DNA of 33,991 nucleotides, taken from the NCBI GenBank assembly GCA_035511515.1, contig DATKFG010000094.1, positions 1-33,991 of the forward strand, written 5' to 3'. Source of the DNA: VBCK01 sp035511515 (lineage in GTDB: Bacteria; Pseudomonadota; Gammaproteobacteria; Burkholderiales; Burkholderiaceae_F). Positions 32,531-33,991 of the stretch are shown here, piece by piece. The position numbers and the translations under genes were made by a program. How positions within the stretch are numbered: the stretch's first letter is position 1; every line of letters starts with the position of its first letter. The notes under the pieces were generated by a model. The model saw nothing but the letters and a program-made list of their open reading frames with translations, searched no databases and was not told the origin of the DNA.

Positions 32531-33223
32531 ATGGGAACAACAGTCGCATTCAAGCGCCCTGATGGGCAAGTCGTCCACGGCTACCTGGCCGAGCCGAAGC
32601 AAGCTGCCGGCGCTTCGGCCATCGTGGTGATCCAGGAGTGGTGGGGGATCAACGATCAGATCCGCGGCGTCGCCGACCGTCTGGCGAACGCGGGGTACAT
32701 CGCTCTCGTACCGGACCTTTTCCGCGGCAAGTCGACGCTCGACGCGGAGGAAGCGCATCACCTGATGACGGCACTGAACTTCGGCGATGCCGCCTCGCAG
32801 GATATCCGCGGTGCCGTGCAGTTCCTGAAGACCCGCAGCGGCAAGGTCGGCGTCACCGGCTTCTGCATGGGTGGGGCCTTGACGCTCCTGGCCCTGGGCG
32901 CGGCCCCCGAGGTCGATGCGGCCGTCGTCTGGTACGGTTGCCCGCCGCTGGAATACATCGACGCAGCCAAGATAAAGACGCCGCTGCTGGCGCATTGGGC
33001 TACGCAGGACCAGTTCTTCCCGATCGCCACGGTCGATCAGTTGCAGGACAAGCTGCGCGAGGCCGGCGCCAACTTCGAATTTCACCGCTACCTCGCACAC
33101 CATGCGTTCGCCAACGAGACCGCCGTCGGGCCGGGCCGCATCCCGGCCACCCAGTACGACCCGGTCTGGTCGCAGCGAGCGTGGGATCGATCCTTTCGCT
33201 TCTTCGGCCGTTGGCTGGGCTGA
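32531..33223 (+). CDS. Dienelactone hydrolase family protein
   Basis: A 230-residue alpha/beta hydrolase. The catalytic triad of the family is visible: Cys112 in GFCMGG, Asp160 (WATQDQFFP) and His191 (AHHAFAN), with Glu36 (VIQEWWGIN) that orients the Cys in dienelactone hydrolases. These hydrolyse dienelactone in chloroaromatic breakdown, but chromosomal copies often act on other esters or lactones. AAGGGAAGGAA about eight bases upstream fixes the start at ATG 32531. It stands alone, divergent from the small ORF and convergent with the cytochrome gene. Confidence 0.93.
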   Translation: MGTTVAFKRPDGQVVHGYLAEPKQAAGASAIVVIQEWWGINDQIRGVADRLANAGYIALVPDLFRGKSTLDAEEAHHLMTALNFGDAASQDIRGAVQFLKTRSGKVGVTGFCMGGALTLLALGAAPEVDAAVVWYGCPPLEYIDAAKIKTPLLAHWATQDQFFPIATVDQLQDKLREAGANFEFHRYLAHHAFANETAVGPGRIPATQYDPVWSQRAWDRSFRFFGRWLG

Positions 33224-33231
33224 CCCGGCAC

Positions 33232-33858
33232 TCAAAGCGACCCAAGGTAAGCGGCCACCTGCTGCATCTGCTGGGGCGTCAAATCCTTGACGATGCCGTG
33301 CATCACGGGTGCCGAGCGAAGAGCGTTCTGGATCACCAACATCTGTTTGAAAAGATATGGCGCGTGCTGGCCGGCCAGGCGCGGAAATGGCCCGGCTCCA
33401 GCGGCGCCCTTGCCGTGGCAGGTTTCACAGGCGGGAATCTGCGCGGACGGAACACCCTGCTCATAGATCTGCCGGCCCGTCACGATGGCGGCGGTGCTGG
33501 CCTGGGTGCCCGGTGCCGGGCGTTGCTGGGAGAAGTAGTCGGCCAGCGCGGCGATCATGTTGTCGTTCAGCTGCGATGCCATACCCCACATGTAGGCGAT
33601 CGCATCCGGATCGCCGCGAGTCTGGTCGTGAAAGGCTTTCAGCTGCGCTTCGATGTACGCGGGCGTCTGCGCGGCCAACCTCGGAAAGGTCGGGGCGGTG
33701 CTGCGGCCGCCGGGCCCGTGGCAGCTGGCGCACACCTCGCTGGCCATCTTGGCGGCGTCCTTCTTGTCGGACTCCGAGACCTCGGCCAGTACCGGTCCGA
33801 TCGAGCAGGCCAGCACACTCAATGTCAGGAATTGCAGAGCGGCGCTTTTCACGGTCAT
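33232..33858 (-). CDS. Diheme cytochrome c4-like protein
   Basis: A 208-residue periplasmic electron carrier with two heme c domains. A signal peptide covers about 1-25 (LQFLTLSVLACSIGPVLA). Heme motifs are CASCH (43-47) and CETCH (144-148); each domain has a C-terminal Met-containing segment (YMWGMASQLND and APVMHGIVKDL) suited to the sixth ligand, as in cytochrome c4 that feeds terminal oxidases. ATG 33858 directly abuts GTGAGG, too close for a normal ribosome site; the in-frame GTG at 33852 (six-base spacing) may be the true start and would remove two residues. The frame is open to 33933. Confidence 0.9.
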   Translation of the reverse strand: MTVKSAALQFLTLSVLACSIGPVLAEVSESDKKDAAKMASEVCASCHGPGGRSTAPTFPRLAAQTPAYIEAQLKAFHDQTRGDPDAIAYMWGMASQLNDNMIAALADYFSQQRPAPGTQASTAAIVTGRQIYEQGVPSAQIPACETCHGKGAAGAGPFPRLAGQHAPYLFKQMLVIQNALRSAPVMHGIVKDLTPQQMQQVAAYLGSL

Positions 33859-33917
33859 CCTCACTAAGCTGATGGAAGTGATTTTCGTATCGAGCGGTGA
33901 CTTGGTGGCGTTGCGCG

Positions 33918-33991
33918 CTAGAAGTTGAACCAACCCAGCAGATACAGCGTGTTGTTGTCGGAAGCGTTTCGACCAGACCCGTCGTAGTTGC
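33918..33991 (-). CDS. C-terminus of an outer-membrane beta-barrel protein (partial)
   Basis: Reading the minus strand from the window edge gives 23 codons and a TAG stop at 33918-33920. The residues are NYDGSGRNASDNNT followed by LYLLGWFNF. The alternating hydrophobic last strand ending in Phe is the standard signature of an outer-membrane beta-barrel recognised by BamA. The rest of the gene lies outside the window, and the exact porin family is not recognisable. It lies just upstream of the cytochrome gene on the same strand, with 59 bases between, so they may share a transcript. Confidence 0.65.
   Translation of the reverse strand, partial: NYDGSGRNASDNNTLYLLGWFNF

Overview
The window is about 34 kb of dense, GC-rich (roughly two-thirds GC by eye) bacterial chromosome. 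Genes are short-spaced, ATGA/GTGA start-stop overlaps are common, and several starts are GTG or TTG. The gene content suggests a free-living aerobic betaproteobacterium, most likely near Burkholderiales: a Liv-type ABC operon with a GrdB-like protein, a FlK-like thioesterase, a cytochrome c4-like protein, a NodT-type RND system, a DUF2231 protein, and a Tyr/Cys-rich exported protein of a kind common in that order. This placement is inference from gene content; there is no rRNA. I saw no tRNA, CRISPR array, insertion sequence, phage gene or replication origin. No stretch over 300 bases lacks a gene.

Layout. (1) 2-3980, minus strand: a CPA1 Na+/H+ antiporter, a VOC protein, a BamE-like lipoprotein, a FlK-like thioesterase and a CobB sirtuin, the last two 1 base apart. 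(2) 4133-6451: a 58-residue orphan ORF, a DoxX membrane protein (minus), an antibiotic biosynthesis monooxygenase-like protein, a strong hairpin with operator-like repeats, and an aldo/keto reductase. (3) 6609-16503, plus strand: an OmpR-type response regulator, a lone receiver, a large hybrid histidine kinase, then an overlapping RND permease / adaptor / outer-membrane lipoprotein operon. (4) 16372-18550: two membrane-protein genes on the minus strand, divergent from a His-rich exported protein and a glycine-zipper lipoprotein. (5) 18576-21343: a two-subunit molybdenum hydroxylase (IorA/IorB type, Tat-exported).

(6) 21361-28098, minus strand: an ECF sigma factor, an ACT-domain protein, LivK-H-M-G-F, and a GrdB-like (glycine/sarcosine/betaine reductase component B) protein with a CxxC where the selenoenzyme has a UxxC. 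(7) 28298-31773, plus strand: a small membrane protein, a patatin-like phospholipase and a membrane-anchored trehalose-6-phosphate synthase with an N-terminal sensor-like module. (8) 31786 to the end: a DUF2231 membrane protein with a tiny coupled ORF, a dienelactone hydrolase, a diheme cytochrome c4-like protein, and the last 23 codons of an outer-membrane beta-barrel protein cut by the window edge.

The parts most likely to hold undescribed biology are the Liv/GrdB-like operon headed by a sigma factor, the sensor-OtsA fusion, and the divergent His-rich protein / ExxE membrane protein pair. Functions are read from motifs only; no database search was run.
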